This document shows positions 1 through 7,012 of a DNA stretch of 11,988 nt, piece by piece (within the stretch, counting starts at the first letter, position 1; every line of letters begins with the position of its first letter). Source of the DNA: JABWBJ01 sp036507855 (GTDB taxonomy: Bacteria > Gemmatimonadota > Gemmatimonadetes > Gemmatimonadales > Gemmatimonadaceae); contig DATCIJ010000227.1 of the NCBI GenBank assembly GCA_036507855.1, positions 1 to 11,988 of the forward strand, read 5' to 3'. The notes below the pieces were generated by a model, which was not told the DNA's origin, searched no databases, and worked only from the letters and a program-made list of their open reading frames with translations. A program made the position numbers and the translations under genes.

Positions 1-47
1 CTTCACAGTGCCGACGCCATCAGCGTAGCGCAGTTGGCGGCCAGTCC

Positions 48-90
48 GCGGATGGCCGATCCGCCGCATCCGTCTCATCCGACACATCCG
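48..90. repeat. Small palindrome followed by 9-bp-period CATCCG repeats
   Basis: Positions 48-64 form an inverted repeat with 6-bp arms GCGGAT and ATCCGC around GGCCG. Immediately after it the hexamer CATCCG occurs at 67, 76 and 85, exactly 9 bases apart, with variable triplets between. Read on the minus strand this is a run of CGGATGNNN units, and the palindrome arm supplies a further CGGAT. No protein is recognisable here: the one open frame through the region (34-273, plus) has a low-complexity Pro/His/Ser-rich product and runs into the gene on the other strand. The tract is a degenerate intergenic tandem repeat of unknown function. Confidence 0.6.
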
Positions 91-154
91 AGTTCCAGAC
101 TTCGACGAATCCTGGTGAACGAGACTTTCGCATCGGTAGACCAGGTCCTGCTCG

Positions 155-182
155 CCCCGCGACCCGCAACCCGCAACCGCCC
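155..182. repeat. ACCCGCA heptamer tract abutting a stop codon
   Basis: Two perfect 7-bp units ACCCGCA lie at 162-168 and 169-175. They are flanked in register by degenerate units CCCCGCG (155-161) and ACCGCCC (176-182). The tract ends exactly where the minus-strand stop codon of the next gene begins (183-185), so in that gene's transcript a GGGTTGC-type heptad run follows the stop directly. No opposing arm is visible in the 154 bases to the left, so unlike the elements near 10.5 and 11.7 kb this is a single tract. Function is unknown. Confidence 0.6.
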
Positions 183-1319
183 CTACCACACCGTGCGCGA
201 CATGTTCACCACATCGAAGTACGACTGGATCTTCCCCTCTCGCAACGCCCTGAGGAGATCCAGCACGGGCTGAAGCATGGTGATGGATCGCGCACCCATA
301 CCGCCGCCGCTGTAGCCGACGTTGAATACCGCGCGCACGAACGTACTCGTCGAGTCCACCGGCAGGGTCGCCACGTTCTCGTAGTACTGCCGCCACTTGT
401 GCGGCTCGCGAAACAGGTACTGCTCCACGTTCGACGTGTAGATCGCGCTGACGATGGCCCCGTGATCACGCAGGTATTCGCCGACCGCGCGCAGGGCCTT
501 TGGTCCGGCGAAGTCACCCACGATAGGCACGATGAGGTTCCGCAGCTGTAGCTGCCGAACGACACCGTACTGCTGCTCGGTCGCCAGGAAACCCCGGTTC
601 AGGCCTTCGGCGTCGGTGGCAACAATCAAGTCCGCAAACGACGGCATGCCGCGGCCCCGGCCGAAGCCGGCGCCGTAGTTGTAGGTGATGTCGGGGCCAC
701 CCAGGTAGAACGACGTGAAAACGAATTCGATGCCTCCGAAATCTTCGGCCGACAGAACGAATCCATGCTGCTTCGTAAGGCGATCCTTGATCGAGTTCAG
801 CGTCCTCCAGTACATCGTGCTGTCGGTTGCCACCGGATAGAACGCCTCCAGCAGCTGGAGAGGTGCGGCATCGGCAACGATCCCGGTCGGCCGCGGACGC
901 GAGAAGAGCAGTGACAGGAAGTCGGCTCGATCCTCGGCGAGCTCGAACAGCGCCTTGTACATGAGGTGCTGCAGGAACGCGCCCCGACGGATGTCCACGA
1001 TGAACGCCGCGCGGGGCCGCATGGCCGCGATGTACGTGAAGTTCTGATCGGGCCCGACGCCGAGGTAGACGCCACCCGGCGCCCGTGCCTTCACCAGTTC
1101 CGGAATGATGTACTGGAGCGTGAGTTCATTGGATACCAGGTTGTCCGACTGGAAGAACCCGTCAGCCTCGGACGACTCGGTCACCAGTTTCCAGAACTGC
1201 TGGTCGGAGAGCCGGGCCGGCAGTCCCTGGGCTCGCGCCGCGGATTGCGGAGCAAGAAGGAGCAACCCCGCCATCAGCGCGACGCCGCGAATGACGAACG
1301 CTCGTGCGGTGCGAGTCAT
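183..1319 (-). CDS. Secreted LIC_10091-like conserved protein
   Basis: 378-residue exported protein of unknown function. Residues 1-30 are a clear Sec signal peptide: basic MTRTAR start, hydrophobic ALMAGLLLLA core, and cleavage expected after ARA, before QG. The mature part resembles the LIC_10091 family first named from Leptospira. It has a methyltransferase-like beginning: VYLGVGPDQNF (84-94) sits where the SAM-binding glycine loop would be, and FIVDIRR (106-112) provides the acidic end of the next strand. A second conserved-looking patch is VPIVGDFAGPKAL (264-276). Whether it binds SAM is unproven, and a methyltransferase in the envelope would be odd. The start at 1319 is chosen over an upstream ATG at 1367 because GGAGGG lies six bases before it and because the signal peptide then begins properly. 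It diverges from the gene at 1437. Family assignment is from memory of the sequence pattern and is moderate. Confidence 0.75.
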   Translation of the reverse strand: MTRTARAFVIRGVALMAGLLLLAPQSAARAQGLPARLSDQQFWKLVTESSEADGFFQSDNLVSNELTLQYIIPELVKARAPGGVYLGVGPDQNFTYIAAMRPRAAFIVDIRRGAFLQHLMYKALFELAEDRADFLSLLFSRPRPTGIVADAAPLQLLEAFYPVATDSTMYWRTLNSIKDRLTKQHGFVLSAEDFGGIEFVFTSFYLGGPDITYNYGAGFGRGRGMPSFADLIVATDAEGLNRGFLATEQQYGVVRQLQLRNLIVPIVGDFAGPKALRAVGEYLRDHGAIVSAIYTSNVEQYLFREPHKWRQYYENVATLPVDSTSTFVRAVFNVGYSGGGMGARSITMLQPVLDLLRALREGKIQSYFDVVNMSRTVW

Positions 1320-1325
1320 GGGTGG

Positions 1326-1331
1326 CCCTCC
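1326..1331 (-). promoter_or_regulatory. Shine-Dalgarno site deciding the start at 1319
   Basis: On the minus strand GGAGGG lies six bases before the ATG at 1319. The alternative in-frame ATG at 1367 has no purine-rich sequence before it, so this site favours the shorter protein. Confidence 0.7.
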
Positions 1332-1436
1332 GGCTCGTGAGGCGCGCGGTGATTCCGGTTGTTTCATGGTGTCACGACGGCAACGCGTCGCGCCAGTAGT
1401 TGCGACGGTGGAGTCCAGGGACGAGTGTACAGGACC

Positions 1437-1925
1437 ATGCGATGGAATTCCACCCGACTCACGTTGTTCACGCTGGGATGCCTGCTGGCAGCCGGCACGG
1501 CGCGCGCCCAGCAGGTCAGGCCCGTCGGGTCATGGCGTCCGGTGGCGAATCCGCTGGCCGGATGGCACGCGTTAGGCCCCGTGCTGCTCTCGGTCACCGC
1601 GGTGGCAGGCGTCGGAACCGGCGACCTCAACGTCCCGGAACCGGGGACCACGTTCATCCTGGCAGCCGTCGAACCGGGCATTCACGCCGGCAGGGTTTCA
1701 CTGGCCCTGGCGTACTGGCTTGGGTTCAAGGGCGGCATGGTGCTGCGCGGAACGGCCCTTCGATTCTGGTCGGGATCGCCCAGGCGCACGTACGTTGGCG
1801 GCGAGGCCCAGTGGGTGATTTCCGTGTTACCGATCGGCGTTCGCGTCGGCGCCTTCAGGCCAACCGGTGACACACCTGGGCCGCGAAAGACGCTCTGGCT
1901 CGCCGATCTCAGCGTGATGTACTGA
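1437..1925 (+). CDS. Small secreted beta-rich protein, possibly outer-membrane
   Basis: 162-residue protein that I do not recognise. Residues 1-24 form a signal peptide (MRWNSTR, a hydrophobic LTLFTLGCLLAAG core, then TARA before QQ), so it is exported. The rest alternates short hydrophobic and polar stretches typical of beta-strands, for example GRVSLALAYWLGF, GMVLRGTALRFW and WVISVLPIGVRVGAF. It ends in a tyrosine, as outer-membrane beta-barrel proteins often end in an aromatic residue. It is too short for a large barrel; a small barrel or a periplasmic beta-sandwich are both possible. An in-frame upstream ATG at 1359 would add 26 residues before the signal peptide and is rejected. AGGA lies only two bases before the chosen ATG, so the ribosome site is poor. 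It converges on the regulator gene with a 33-base gap. Confidence 0.6.
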   Translation: MRWNSTRLTLFTLGCLLAAGTARAQQVRPVGSWRPVANPLAGWHALGPVLLSVTAVAGVGTGDLNVPEPGTTFILAAVEPGIHAGRVSLALAYWLGFKGGMVLRGTALRFWSGSPRRTYVGGEAQWVISVLPIGVRVGAFRPTGDTPGPRKTLWLADLSVMY

Positions 1926-1928
1926 CCA

Positions 1929-1939
1929 CCTGGGCCAGG
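1929..1939. other. Short inverted repeat between convergent genes
   Basis: CCTGG and CCAGG form 5-bp arms around one G in the 33-base gap between two convergent stop codons. There is no T-run on either strand, so it is not a convincing intrinsic terminator. No better terminator candidate is visible in this gap. Confidence 0.3.
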
Positions 1940-1958
1940 CGACAGGCCACAGGCGATA

Positions 1959-4900
1959 TCAGCGGGGGCCGCGGGACGGAGTCAGGCTGATCGCGATCGC
2001 CGCGCCACCGAGTCGCACCAGACTCCGCTGCGCCAGGGAAAGTTCGACCAGGAACACGTCGGCGTCTTTCCAGCGATCCACGTACTTGCGATACGTTGCC
2101 CGCGCGGTCGCCGTGTCACCGGCCATTTCCGAGAAGCGCGCGATGCGCAGGATGGAACGGAGCCATTCATCCTGCGCGGCAACGCCGAAATGCCATCCCT
2201 GCGACAGCTTGCGCGCCGCGTCGAGCGCTGCCTCATGCTGACCGGCGAGTGCGTTGGCGTCAGCGGCCAGCGCGAGCCGGAAGGGCTCGAGATCCACAGG
2301 CGCGTTGGCCGCATCCACGGTCATCAAGACGTCGGCCGCGTTCCGTTCCGCCAGATACAACGAGGCGGTGAGCAGGCGAACTGCCCATGGATTGGCCGCG
2401 CCGTCCTGCGCGGCACGAGTCGTAGCCAGGCGCAGGATTTCACGCGCGCCGTTGAGCCGCCCGACGCGCGCCATGAGATGGCCAAGCTGGAAGTACCCGC
2501 TGACAGACACCGGACGGGCGAGCGCAACCGCCACGGCCTCGTCGATCAGTTCCGATGCGCGAGTGCGACCGCCAATGGCTGTGAACGCGCCGGCCTCGAG
2601 GACGAGGTTATCGAAGTAAGCCTGGGCGTCACCTGCCTGACGACTGAGCCGCGTCGATGCCTGGAGCATGGGGAGCGCCTCACCATACTTCCCTCGCATC
2701 ATCAGCAGCTGGGCCACCCAGCGGAGCCCGATAGCGCTGTCGGCGGGCGTGCCGGTCAGCATGTCGCGAAACGCGGTATCGGCCTCGCCAAGCCGCCCGG
2801 CGCGCGCGAGCACCCTTCCGCGATGCAGCGCGTACACGGACAGCGTCACGGCAGCTGAGTCGATGCGCCTGGCCGCCTCCACCTGCTTCAATGCGAGCGT
2901 GGTGTTCCCCTGCGACAGGGCGCAGTCGGCGAGTCCCAGATGGGAACGGACGTGGGTGCTGTCAGCCGCAATCGCCCGCTCATACGCGGTGATCGCGTCG
3001 GCACAGCGTTCGGCGGCGACGTACACCGTGGCGACATCGAACCAGGACTGACTTGACGGCGCGCGACGGGCAACCTGCTCAGCGAGCTTGGAGGCTTCTT
3101 CCAGCCGACCGTCACGCAAGGCGATCATCTGCCTGGCCCGGAGGGCGTCGAGCGCGGTCAATCGTTCGGCATGCGCGTTGGCTCGGCGAACCCAGCGATC
3201 ACCTTCGTCCGCATCCTGCCGGTTGAAGGCGTCGTTGGCAAGCGCCAGTTCGGCGAGGGCAAACGACGAGTCCTTCTCGAGCGCGCGAGTCCAGGCGGCG
3301 CGCGCCTGATCGGCCCGGTCGGCCGAAAAGGCCTCGAGCCCGTCGGCGTAGGCGGACAGCGCTTCGATCGATGCACTACCCACTTCGCGAAGGAGACGCG
3401 AGGAGTCGCGCACAGTGGCTTCCGATTCCCCGAGCGTCACGCGGACCTTCCGCAGCAGCCGGTCGAGATCGTCGACGAGCCGAGCGCGGCGCGTGTCGAC
3501 TGATTCCTCGCCCAATAGCTCACCAGAAGAACCGTCGATCAATCGGGCGGCAACACGAAGCGCGCTGTCGGTTCCGGTGACATCGAGCGCAATGATGCGG
3601 GGAATGCGCTCACGCCGCGCCAACGCCCGAATCCGCTCGGCATCGGGCGCGCCGACCGTCGTGTCCTCGCGCGTTCGGCGAGGGCTGTACAACGCGACGT
3701 GACGTGACTGACTGAGCCCGAGCGCGGCGGCCGCGTTGACCGCTCCCGCCAGCGCCGGGTCACTGGCATCGCGAACATTATCGAGAAGGACCGTGCTCCC
3801 CGGCTCCAGCTCAATGGCGCTCGCCGGGGCCACCCCTACCGCCCACCTGGCGCCAGCGACGAGCAGGATGGCACCGGCAGCGGCAGCCATGACTGTCTGC
3901 GGGCGCAGCCAGGTTCCGCTGGTGTGCTTTGCCCCGGAGAATGGTCGACGAAGAATCGGCTTCTTGGTCTCGAGCGGCGTACCGAGTCGAGCGGCCACCG
4001 CGCGCTGGAGGTTGAGCCGGCGATCCGCGGAAATGACCCCGAAAACCCGTTCGCGGTTCGCGCTGGAGGTGAACTCCCATCGGCCCTCGCCGCTCGGGGC
4101 GAGGATACCGTGCTGCACCAGTTCCGCGACCCCGAACTTGAACGAGAACGAGGTGATGCGAGAGATCGCCTGGAGGGTCGCCACGTCGGCGGCGCCGTCG
4201 ATGACCGCGGCCGCTTCGGCCACGGCGCGCGCGTCGACACTCAGCTGAGCGAGACCGGAAAGCGTGACCGTGCCACGCACGACCACCGTGTCGGCGGGGG
4301 CCGGCCTGCCGGCGGCGAACGTTGCTCTCAACGCCTCGAACTCGGCCGACGGCGCGGTGTGCGCCTCGTTATGCAGCCGGCGCACGAACCCTTCGTAGCA
4401 GACGGCCGCGTCGACCGGGCGTCCGGCGCGAACGAGCGCCCCGATCCGCGCCGAGCAGGCCGATTCGTCGAGCGTCGCGACCTCGCACCACTTGTGCGAC
4501 CATTCCATGGCCGCTCTCCGATCCTCACGGCGTTCGGCGATGGCGCATAACGCGCTGAAGGCGGTGGCCGCACTTTGACGCAACTTGCGGCGTTCTTCAA
4601 AGAGCCAACTCGCCCAGGCTTCACCGCCCACCGTTTCCAGCCCGTGAAGGAACTCGCCGCCCCACAGATGGGCCGCGTCCTCCCAGCGTTCGGTCCGCAC
4701 GGCGTCCTCGAATGCGCGCGTGTCGAGCGAGAAGGCGTCAGCGTCGACGAGCACCGAGTCCGCGTCGGCAAGCAGCGCGTCGCCAAGTACCGGGCGCAAT
4801 TCGGCCAGCGCCTGTCTCAGCGACTGTTTCGCGTGGTTCTCGCTGCGATCAGTCCAGAGCAGGAGCGCGAGCTCAGCGCGGCGTACCGGATCGGGCGACC

Positions 4901-5006
4901 GTCGCACGAGACATGCCAGCAATGCGAGGATCTTGCGGCGACCGGCAAGCAGCGGCCCTGATGCCCCGTTGAGCTGTAGTGAGCCGAGTGTTACGAGATG
5001 GATCAC
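1959..5006 (-). CDS. Membrane-anchored SARP/BTAD-type regulator with TolB-like and TPR region
   Basis: 1015-residue transcriptional regulator, read from a GTG start. Residues 1-95 match the SARP-type winged-helix DNA-binding domain (LGSLQL start, RRKILALLACL, then RRAELALLLWTD and SLRQALAELRPVLGD). Residues 96-235 are the all-helical BTAD domain. Residues 245-345 resemble the winged helix that follows the NTPase in MalT/STAND-type activators (LSVDARAVAEAAAVIDGAA, LVQHGIL, WEFTSSANRERVF), yet no Walker A or B motif exists, so the ATPase is missing. A single hydrophobic segment spans about 370-392. After it, residues 395-525 resemble the TolB-like region of CadC-type regulators (VLLDNV, IALDVTG, LRVAARLIDGSSGELLGEE), followed by degenerate TPRs from about 545 to the end. 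The predicted layout is a cytoplasmic DNA-binding head and a periplasmic sensing tail. The signal and target genes are unknown. No Shine-Dalgarno sequence precedes the start; the N-terminus fits the family. Confidence 0.85.
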   Translation of the reverse strand: MIHLVTLGSLQLNGASGPLLAGRRKILALLACLVRRSPDPVRRAELALLLWTDRSENHAKQSLRQALAELRPVLGDALLADADSVLVDADAFSLDTRAFEDAVRTERWEDAAHLWGGEFLHGLETVGGEAWASWLFEERRKLRQSAATAFSALCAIAERREDRRAAMEWSHKWCEVATLDESACSARIGALVRAGRPVDAAVCYEGFVRRLHNEAHTAPSAEFEALRATFAAGRPAPADTVVVRGTVTLSGLAQLSVDARAVAEAAAVIDGAADVATLQAISRITSFSFKFGVAELVQHGILAPSGEGRWEFTSSANRERVFGVISADRRLNLQRAVAARLGTPLETKKPILRRPFSGAKHTSGTWLRPQTVMAAAAGAILLVAGARWAVGVAPASAIELEPGSTVLLDNVRDASDPALAGAVNAAAALGLSQSRHVALYSPRRTREDTTVGAPDAERIRALARRERIPRIIALDVTGTDSALRVAARLIDGSSGELLGEESVDTRRARLVDDLDRLLRKVRVTLGESEATVRDSSRLLREVGSASIEALSAYADGLEAFSADRADQARAAWTRALEKDSSFALAELALANDAFNRQDADEGDRWVRRANAHAERLTALDALRARQMIALRDGRLEEASKLAEQVARRAPSSQSWFDVATVYVAAERCADAITAYERAIAADSTHVRSHLGLADCALSQGNTTLALKQVEAARRIDSAAVTLSVYALHRGRVLARAGRLGEADTAFRDMLTGTPADSAIGLRWVAQLLMMRGKYGEALPMLQASTRLSRQAGDAQAYFDNLVLEAGAFTAIGGRTRASELIDEAVAVALARPVSVSGYFQLGHLMARVGRLNGAREILRLATTRAAQDGAANPWAVRLLTASLYLAERNAADVLMTVDAANAPVDLEPFRLALAADANALAGQHEAALDAARKLSQGWHFGVAAQDEWLRSILRIARFSEMAGDTATARATYRKYVDRWKDADVFLVELSLAQRSLVRLGGAAIAISLTPSRGPR

Positions 5007-5029
5007 GAGTCGCGCAAACGATTGCCGAG

Positions 5030-5043
5030 TTGACGTTTGACGT
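5030..5043. promoter_or_regulatory. Tandem TTGACGT heptamers upstream of the regulator
   Basis: Two perfect adjacent copies of TTGACGT lie 24-37 bases upstream of the GTG start of the SARP/BTAD regulator. SARP-family activators are known to bind direct heptamer repeats, though normally spaced by about one helical turn. This could be an autoregulatory operator, but the evidence is only the repeat and its position. Confidence 0.3.
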
Positions 5044-5082
5044 TGGAAAGACGACCCAACCGGGAGCGAGGTCGCAAATGTT

Positions 5083-5095
5083 GTCCCTGCGGGAC
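5083..5095. other. Short hairpin in the regulator leader
   Basis: GTCCC and GGGAC form a 5-bp stem with a three-base TGC loop. It lies between the AT-rich promoter candidate near 5113-5122 and the regulator start, so it would sit in that gene's 5' leader. No T-run follows on either strand, which argues against an intrinsic terminator. Confidence 0.3.
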
Positions 5096-5112
5096 CCGAA
5101 CGCTAGTGGAAA

Positions 5113-5122
5113 ACTATATTTG
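5113..5122. promoter_or_regulatory. Candidate divergent promoter core
   Basis: This is the only clearly AT-rich patch in the 247 bases between the divergent regulator and membrane-protein genes. On the minus strand TATAGT (5113-5118) matches the -10 consensus at five of six bases, with a weak TGGGAA 17 bases upstream. On the plus strand TATATTTG (5115-5122) fits the TAnnTTTG -7 element known from Bacteroidetes, distant relatives of Gemmatimonadota, but no good -33 element is seen. The two candidate elements overlap, so transcription from one could hinder the other. The remainder of 5007-5253 shows only the short repeats listed separately. Confidence 0.35.
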
Positions 5123-5253
5123 TGACAATGCGGCCTTCCCACCGACCGCCAGTCGCTCACGCCCTTGCGCGCCGCCCCCGTTCATCGATTTTCACCGATT
5201 GCGCGATTCCGGTTTTTCGTCGCGAAGGACTCCAACACACGCCACCCCGCGAA

Positions 5254-5769
5254 ATGAACCCTCTCATGGCCGTGCTGCGGCTGATTCACATCGTCGTCGG
5301 CGTGTATTGGGCCGGGACGATGTTCTTCTTCGTAACGTTCCTCGAGCCAAGTCTCCGTTCGCTCGGTCCGGATGGAGGGAAGGTGATGATCCGGTTCTTC
5401 GAACGCGGATACCTCAGGCTCCTCCCCTTCATGGCGATTGTGACGATACTCTCAGGCCTGTGGCTCCTGTGGATCGTGTCAGGTGGTTTCGACGCGGCGT
5501 GGATGGGATCACGGAGTGGCATTGCCCTCAGCGCCGGCGGGACGATGGCGATCATCGGGTTTATCCTGGGGATGACGATCATGCGGCCGGCCGCGGAGCG
5601 TATCTGGACTATCGCCCGCAGACTCCCTCAGGAGAGCGACGAGGGAGCGAGGAACGCCATGACGTCTGAGATGGGTCACCTGCGCGCCCGCACCCAGCTC
5701 GGCGCGCGCCTGGTGTTCTCCGTCCTCGTTGTGGCGGTGGGACTGATGGCCATCGCCCGCTATCTCTGA
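5254..5769 (+). CDS. Four-helix integral membrane protein, DUF2269/CopD-like
   Basis: 171-residue inner-membrane protein. Hydrophobic helices lie at about 7-29, 54-76, 88-110 and 150-169, with a charged loop at 111-147. The first helix carries LRLIHIVVGVYWAGTMFF, with a histidine at 12; this resembles the start of DUF2269 and CopD-like membrane proteins (typically LHilg..vWlG), in which the histidine may bind metal or heme. The assignment is a resemblance only. The ATG at 5254 (or the one at 5266) is preferred to an in-frame ATG at 5122, because the extra 44 residues are Arg/Pro-rich and the hydrophobic pattern starts right after 5254. No Shine-Dalgarno sequence is visible. It diverges from the SARP/BTAD regulator and could be one of its targets, which is untested. 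Confidence 0.7.
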   Translation: MNPLMAVLRLIHIVVGVYWAGTMFFFVTFLEPSLRSLGPDGGKVMIRFFERGYLRLLPFMAIVTILSGLWLLWIVSGGFDAAWMGSRSGIALSAGGTMAIIGFILGMTIMRPAAERIWTIARRLPQESDEGARNAMTSEMGHLRARTQLGARLVFSVLVVAVGLMAIARYL

Positions 5770-5794
5770 TCGCTCGCGAAGACCTGAGCCAGGA

Positions 5795-5809
5795 GCCCGC
5801 TTGTCGGGC
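5795..5809. other. Small GC hairpin after the membrane-protein gene
   Basis: GCCCG and CGGGC form a 5-bp stem with a CTTGT loop, 26 bases after the stop codon at 5767-5769. No T-run follows. It might weakly slow transcription between this gene and the next, but it does not meet the usual picture of an intrinsic terminator. Confidence 0.3.
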
Positions 5810-5877
5810 AGCGCCTGACTGTCCGGACGTCGACACCGGATAGCCTTGAATACATCCCCTTCCCGGACCGCGCGTTG

Positions 5878-6945
5878 ATGAAACTGCCCAGCCAGTTCGA
5901 GTCCCTGAGGCATCTCATCAGCAATACGCCGATGCTTGCGATCCACGCCCGGGTGGCGGGCGTGAAGTGTGTGATCCATGCGAAGGCCGAGTACTTCAAC
6001 CTCACCGGCAGCATCAAGGATCGCATGGCATTCGGCGTCCTGCGCGCGGCGTACGAGCGGGGCGAACTCACCCGCGGTGATCGGATCGTCGAAGCCACGA
6101 GCGGGAATACAGGGATCTCTCTCGCGGCGATCGGTCGAGCCCTGGGCCACCCGGTGACCATCTACATGCCCGACTGGATGAGCCGGGAACGTGTGGACCT
6201 CATCCGCGCGTTCGGCGCCGAGGTTCGCGGAGTCTCACGGGAGGAGGGGGGCTTTGTCGGCTCCATCAGAATGACGGAGGAACTCGCCTCGGATCCCGAT
6301 GTCTTCCTGCCTCGCCAATTCGCCAACGAGGACAACACGCGCGCCCATGAAGAGACGACCGGTCCGGAAATCTGGGAGCAGATGCGCCTCGCCGGCCGGC
6401 AACCCGATGCATTCGTCGCGGGTGTCGGAACCGGCGGCACGGTGATGGGCGTGGGGCGCTACCTGAAGCGAAGGAATCCGGCGATTCGGGTGCATCCGCT
6501 GGAGCCAGCGGAATCGCCCACCCTCACCACCGGACACAAGGTCGGGCAGCACCGGATCCAGGGGATTTCGGACGAGTTCATTCCGCCGGTGGTGGATCTC
6601 ACCGCGCTGGACGACATCGTGGCGGTCCACGACGGCGATGCGATCATCATGGCCCAGAAGCTTGCCTCGCAACTGGGACTCGCGGTCGGGATCTCGTCGG
6701 GAGCGAATCTCATCGGGGCGCTGCAGATCCAGGGCGCCATGGCGCCCGACGCGTCGGTGATCACGGTGTTTCCCGACAGCAACAAGAAGTACCTCAGTAC
6801 CGACCTCCTTCGCGAGGAACCGATTCGGCCGGGGTATCTCTCGACCGACGTCGAACTGGTGGGCTACGAGACGATCCCGAGGGTCTGCGTGCTGTGCCCG
6901 AGCGTGACCCAGGTCTATGATCTCCCGGCGGCTACGCTGATATGA
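5878..6945 (+). CDS. Cysteine synthase family PLP-dependent enzyme
   Basis: 355-residue fold-type II PLP enzyme of the cysteine synthase/cystathionine beta-synthase family. Members catalyse beta-replacement on O-acetylserine or serine, typically making cysteine in the cytoplasm. Residues 41-50 (NLTGSIKDRM) hold the PLP lysine K47. TSGNTG at 74-79 is the substrate-binding loop, GTGGT at 184-188 binds the cofactor phosphate, and GISSGAN at 271-277 provides the serine near the pyridine nitrogen. The block FPDSNKKYLSTDL (298-310) is typical of family members longer than CysK. The protein runs about 40 residues past the usual CysK end, and this tail contains CVLC (337-340). Whether the substrate is O-acetylserine, O-phosphoserine or another amino acid cannot be told from sequence. 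Start is the ATG at 5878; a TTG lies directly before it. It may be cotranscribed with the proline dehydrogenase 67 bases downstream. Confidence 0.88.
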   Translation: MKLPSQFESLRHLISNTPMLAIHARVAGVKCVIHAKAEYFNLTGSIKDRMAFGVLRAAYERGELTRGDRIVEATSGNTGISLAAIGRALGHPVTIYMPDWMSRERVDLIRAFGAEVRGVSREEGGFVGSIRMTEELASDPDVFLPRQFANEDNTRAHEETTGPEIWEQMRLAGRQPDAFVAGVGTGGTVMGVGRYLKRRNPAIRVHPLEPAESPTLTTGHKVGQHRIQGISDEFIPPVVDLTALDDIVAVHDGDAIIMAQKLASQLGLAVGISSGANLIGALQIQGAMAPDASVITVFPDSNKKYLSTDLLREEPIRPGYLSTDVELVGYETIPRVCVLCPSVTQVYDLPAATLI

Positions 6946-6956
6946 GCGCTGAAGCG

Positions 6957-6985
6957 TTGGTGAGGGGCAGCCCGAGCTGTAGACT
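6957..6985 (+). promoter_or_regulatory. Weak promoter candidate before proline dehydrogenase
   Basis: TTGGTG (6957-6962) and TAGACT (6980-6985) are separated by 17 bases and match the -35 and -10 consensus at three and four of six positions. The start codon follows 27 bases after. It is a low-quality match in GC-rich DNA, and readthrough from the upstream gene is equally possible. Confidence 0.2.
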
Positions 6986-7012
6986 GGTGCGCACGAACTT
7001 CATATTCACGTC

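Noticed and set aside
34..273. Plus-strand open frame of 79 codons
   Set aside because: Its product is Pro/His/Ser/Arg-rich, covers the short repeats, and overlaps the 3' end of the better-supported minus-strand gene.
5122..5253. A 44-residue N-terminal extension of the membrane protein
   Set aside because: The extension is Arg/Pro-rich with no structure; the first hydrophobic helix begins just after the ATG at 5254. No ribosome site supports 5122.
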